Below are positions 6,753-7,912 of a stretch of 7,912 bases of DNA, in pieces. The stretch lies in assembly GCA_031267175.1 (NCBI GenBank), contig JAIRZP010000256.1, positions 1 to 7,912 on the forward strand, written 5' to 3'. How positions within the stretch are numbered: the stretch's first letter is position 1; every line of letters begins with the position of its first letter. The DNA comes from Coriobacteriales bacterium. Its GTDB lineage: Bacteria; Actinomycetota; Coriobacteriia; Coriobacteriales; UBA8131. Under the pieces are notes generated by a model, which saw nothing but the letters and a program-made list of their open reading frames with translations, had not been told where the DNA came from and did not search any database. The position numbers were made by a program, and so were the translations under genes.

Positions 6753-6788
6753 GTCTGACCCTTCTTTCTGCGTTGGGAGGTGCAACGC

Positions 6789-7244
6789 TTACGATTGCCA
6801 CTGTCTGATTGTCGTCGTCTTGTCGCTGTTGACTGCTATGGTAACCATCAAAGTCCTCTGGTCGTTGATGGCAAAGCCCTGGGTAAGGACCAACTCGCCG
6901 GCATCGCTTGTCTGGGGCTCATAACCTGCCTCCTTGAGCTGCTCGGCAAAATCCGTGGGAGCGCCCTCCATCGTGGCCGCGAACGTATCAAGCGCAGCGT
7001 ACCACACGGTTGCCTCGCTGTCAGCCGCGTAATAGCTCTGTGCCTGCGTAGCCGCCCTCTGCGAAAGCTCAAGGTTGGAGCGGGCCAGAACAAGCGAAAG
7101 TACCGAGAAGGTTGCCAGAAGCAACACCACCAGTATGGTCACCAGCGTGGTGACGCCAATGCCCAGGGCAGAGCGCTTCTGCGGTTCTGCGGCTGCCGCG
7201 TCGGGTGACGGGGGTGCCAGGGAGCGATAATCCGGTGTGGCCAT
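6789..7244 (-). CDS. PilX-like single-span pilus-associated membrane protein
   Basis: The 151-residue protein has a polar, Pro/Ala-rich cytoplasmic head (1-24, ending KR). One long helix follows (about 27-53, SALGIGVTTLVTILVV onward), then the amphipathic stretch RSNLELSQRAATQAQSYYAA (55-74) and a small globular region with a beta-rich end. A hydrophobic helix running into a polar helix rich in Ala, with a YYAADSEA motif, is the pattern of PilX/PulK-type minor pilin-related proteins (their A-AAEAA segment). There is no G-F-x3-E prepilin cleavage site, so it may stay uncleaved as a membrane-anchored assembly factor. The frame extends up to 7346, but the ATG at 7244 is the likely start: GGAGG (7254-7258) lies nine bases upstream, and the preceding gene stops one base before it. 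It ends 36 bases before pilT. Type IV pilus membership is inferred from architecture and neighbours. Confidence 0.8.
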   Translation of the reverse strand: MATPDYRSLAPPSPDAAAAEPQKRSALGIGVTTLVTILVVLLLATFSVLSLVLARSNLELSQRAATQAQSYYAADSEATVWYAALDTFAATMEGAPTDFAEQLKEAGYEPQTSDAGELVLTQGFAINDQRTLMVTIAVNSDKTTTIRQWQS

Positions 7245-7245
7245 G

Positions 7246-7821
7246 TCAGCTCGCCTCCCCCTGCGGCTCGCCCTGGCCCTGCGGCTGGTCTTGCGGCTGG
7301 CCCTGTGCCGCTTCTTGGTTCTGCTCAAGTATCTGGCCCTGACCATCAGGCCGATACTGGGTTATCTCAAAGCCAAAGAGCTGTCTTTGCCTGTCATATC
7401 CAGCTATCTCGATGACGCCAACCGGTCCGCCTGTGCTTGCAACCGGGGTAAGCACAAGCGTGTACCGGGCATCCTCTGCTGAGGAAATCTCCAGTTGGTT
7501 GTTATAGTAGTACACAAGGCTGCCCTCGCCGGTAAGCTCTCCCTTGAGACCGCTGTCTTCGAGGGAGGAGGCCAACTGCCCCAGCTCTTCATTGCCCACC
7601 TTGTACGTCTCGGCCAGCGTCTCAGCATCAAGCGTCAGTATGGTGAGGGCAGCTGACTCGTCGGTAGCAATCCTGCCTTGCGCAAAGACCTGGAGCGCCA
7701 CCACTGCACAGGCCGCAAAGATAAGCATGTTGAGCAGGAATTCCAGAAAGAAAGCGCGCGAGTGCGGCGGCTGGCTGGTGCCTCGTCTTTCCTGCGTACG
7801 ATCTGCTTTGAGCAGGGCCAT
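7246..7821 (-). CDS. Prepilin-like single-span protein with Gln/Pro/Gly-rich tail
   Basis: The 191-residue protein has a basic head (1-22), the helix AFFLEFLLNMLIFAACAVVA (23-42, running to about 47), a charged helical region (50-90) and a predicted beta-rich domain (about 95-158). The tail (160-191) contains QGQPQDQPQGQGEPQG. The start of the helix is prepilin-like: counting A23 as +1, a glutamate (E27) falls at +5, as in type IV pilins. The residue before it is Arg, not the Gly that prepilin peptidase needs. It is therefore probably a pilus-locus membrane protein that is not processed in the usual way, or an atypical minor pilin. A Shine-Dalgarno site (GGGGAG) precedes the ATG by six bases. 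The upstream stop codon abuts the ATG (TAGATG), and the downstream gene begins one base after its own stop. I do not recognise a named family. Confidence 0.82.
   Translation of the reverse strand: MALLKADRTQERRGTSQPPHSRAFFLEFLLNMLIFAACAVVALQVFAQGRIATDESAALTILTLDAETLAETYKVGNEELGQLASSLEDSGLKGELTGEGSLVYYYNNQLEISSAEDARYTLVLTPVASTGGPVGVIEIAGYDRQRQLFGFEITQYRPDGQGQILEQNQEAAQGQPQDQPQGQGEPQGEAS
7249..7341 (-). repeat. Low-complexity Gln/Pro/Gly tail in the 191-residue protein
   Basis: Residues 161-191 are built from irregular CAG-, GGC- and CCG-type codons, giving repeated QGQ, PQ and QPQ elements. On the plus strand the motif gcggctgg recurs (7281-7288 and 7293-7300). Such tails are usually disordered and can change length between strains. 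Confidence 0.5.
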
Positions 7822-7912
7822 CTAGCTCTCCCCCTCCCCATCCAGTGCCGGTATCATGATGGTGGGACCGCTCATCGCGCTATCTGGGGCAGAAGGAGCT
7901 GAGGGCTTGGAC
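7822..7912 (-). CDS. C-terminal end of an unidentified protein (partial)
   Basis: A frame open from the window edge encodes 29 residues, beginning SKPSAPSAPDSAMSGPT and ending DGEGES before TAG at 7824-7822. The stop directly abuts the ATG of the 191-residue gene, and the Shine-Dalgarno site of that gene lies inside these last codons. This fits the zero-gap style of the cluster and argues that the frame is real. The visible part is Pro/Ser/Ala-rich, then acidic, and says nothing about function. From position it probably belongs to the pilus locus. Confidence 0.6.
   Translation of the reverse strand, partial: SKPSAPSAPDSAMSGPTIMIPALDGEGES

Noticed and set aside
5943..6758. A 271-codon plus-strand frame opposite pilT
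   Set aside because: It is the antisense shadow of a gene with full PilT motifs.
6753..6785. Upstream start for pilT at 6785
   Set aside because: It would overlap the stop of the preceding gene and place the good Shine-Dalgarno site inside the coding region. The family N-terminus fits the ATG at 6752.
7245..7346. Upstream start for the PilX-like gene at 7346
   Set aside because: The extra 34 residues are an Arg/Lys-rich shadow of the Gln-rich tail of the preceding gene. GGAGG sits correctly for the ATG at 7244.

Overview
The window reads almost entirely on the minus strand. It suggests a GC-rich Gram-positive, most likely an actinobacterium. Coriobacteriia would be my first guess from gene content and protein style (a monoderm-type type IV pilus gene set, and Ala-rich proteins with strong Shine-Dalgarno sites), but nothing here proves the taxon. 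I saw no rRNA, tRNA, CRISPR array, insertion sequence or phage gene.

Layout, following transcription from high to low coordinates. (1) 7912-5691 is the tail of a type IV pilus locus. It holds the last 29 codons of an unidentified protein, a 191-residue single-span prepilin-like protein with a Gln/Pro/Gly-rich tail, a 151-residue PilX-like membrane protein, and a PilT-type retraction ATPase. (2) 5673-3428 has a 47-residue single-span membrane protein whose stop overlaps the start of a 700-residue TrkH-type potassium transporter. The transporter carries an unusual C-terminal extension: a signal-peptide-like helix, an extracytoplasmic OB-fold-like domain and a final anchor helix. (3) 3431-2364 is rsgA, the circularly permuted GTPase of 30S subunit maturation, which overlaps the trkH stop by ATGA. 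These seven reading frames are packed with gaps of 0-36 bases or short overlaps, so they look like one polycistronic unit. (4) 2363-2221 is a gap holding a TATAAT -10 box with an inverted repeat just upstream. It is followed by a 232-residue six-helix membrane protein of unknown function (2220-1522). (5) 1521-1288 is a second gap with an extended -10 element. (6) 1287-1 is a family 2 glycosyltransferase that runs off the window.

The most interesting part is 5673-3428. The TrkH fusion has all four selectivity-filter glycines, yet continues into a domain that looks like a formerly independent secreted protein, with its signal peptide and an A-H-A signal peptidase-like site still at the junction. 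It is coupled to a tiny membrane protein and lies directly behind pilT. No trkA-type regulatory subunit gene is visible in the window. A functional link between pilus retraction and potassium uptake is only an inference from gene order.
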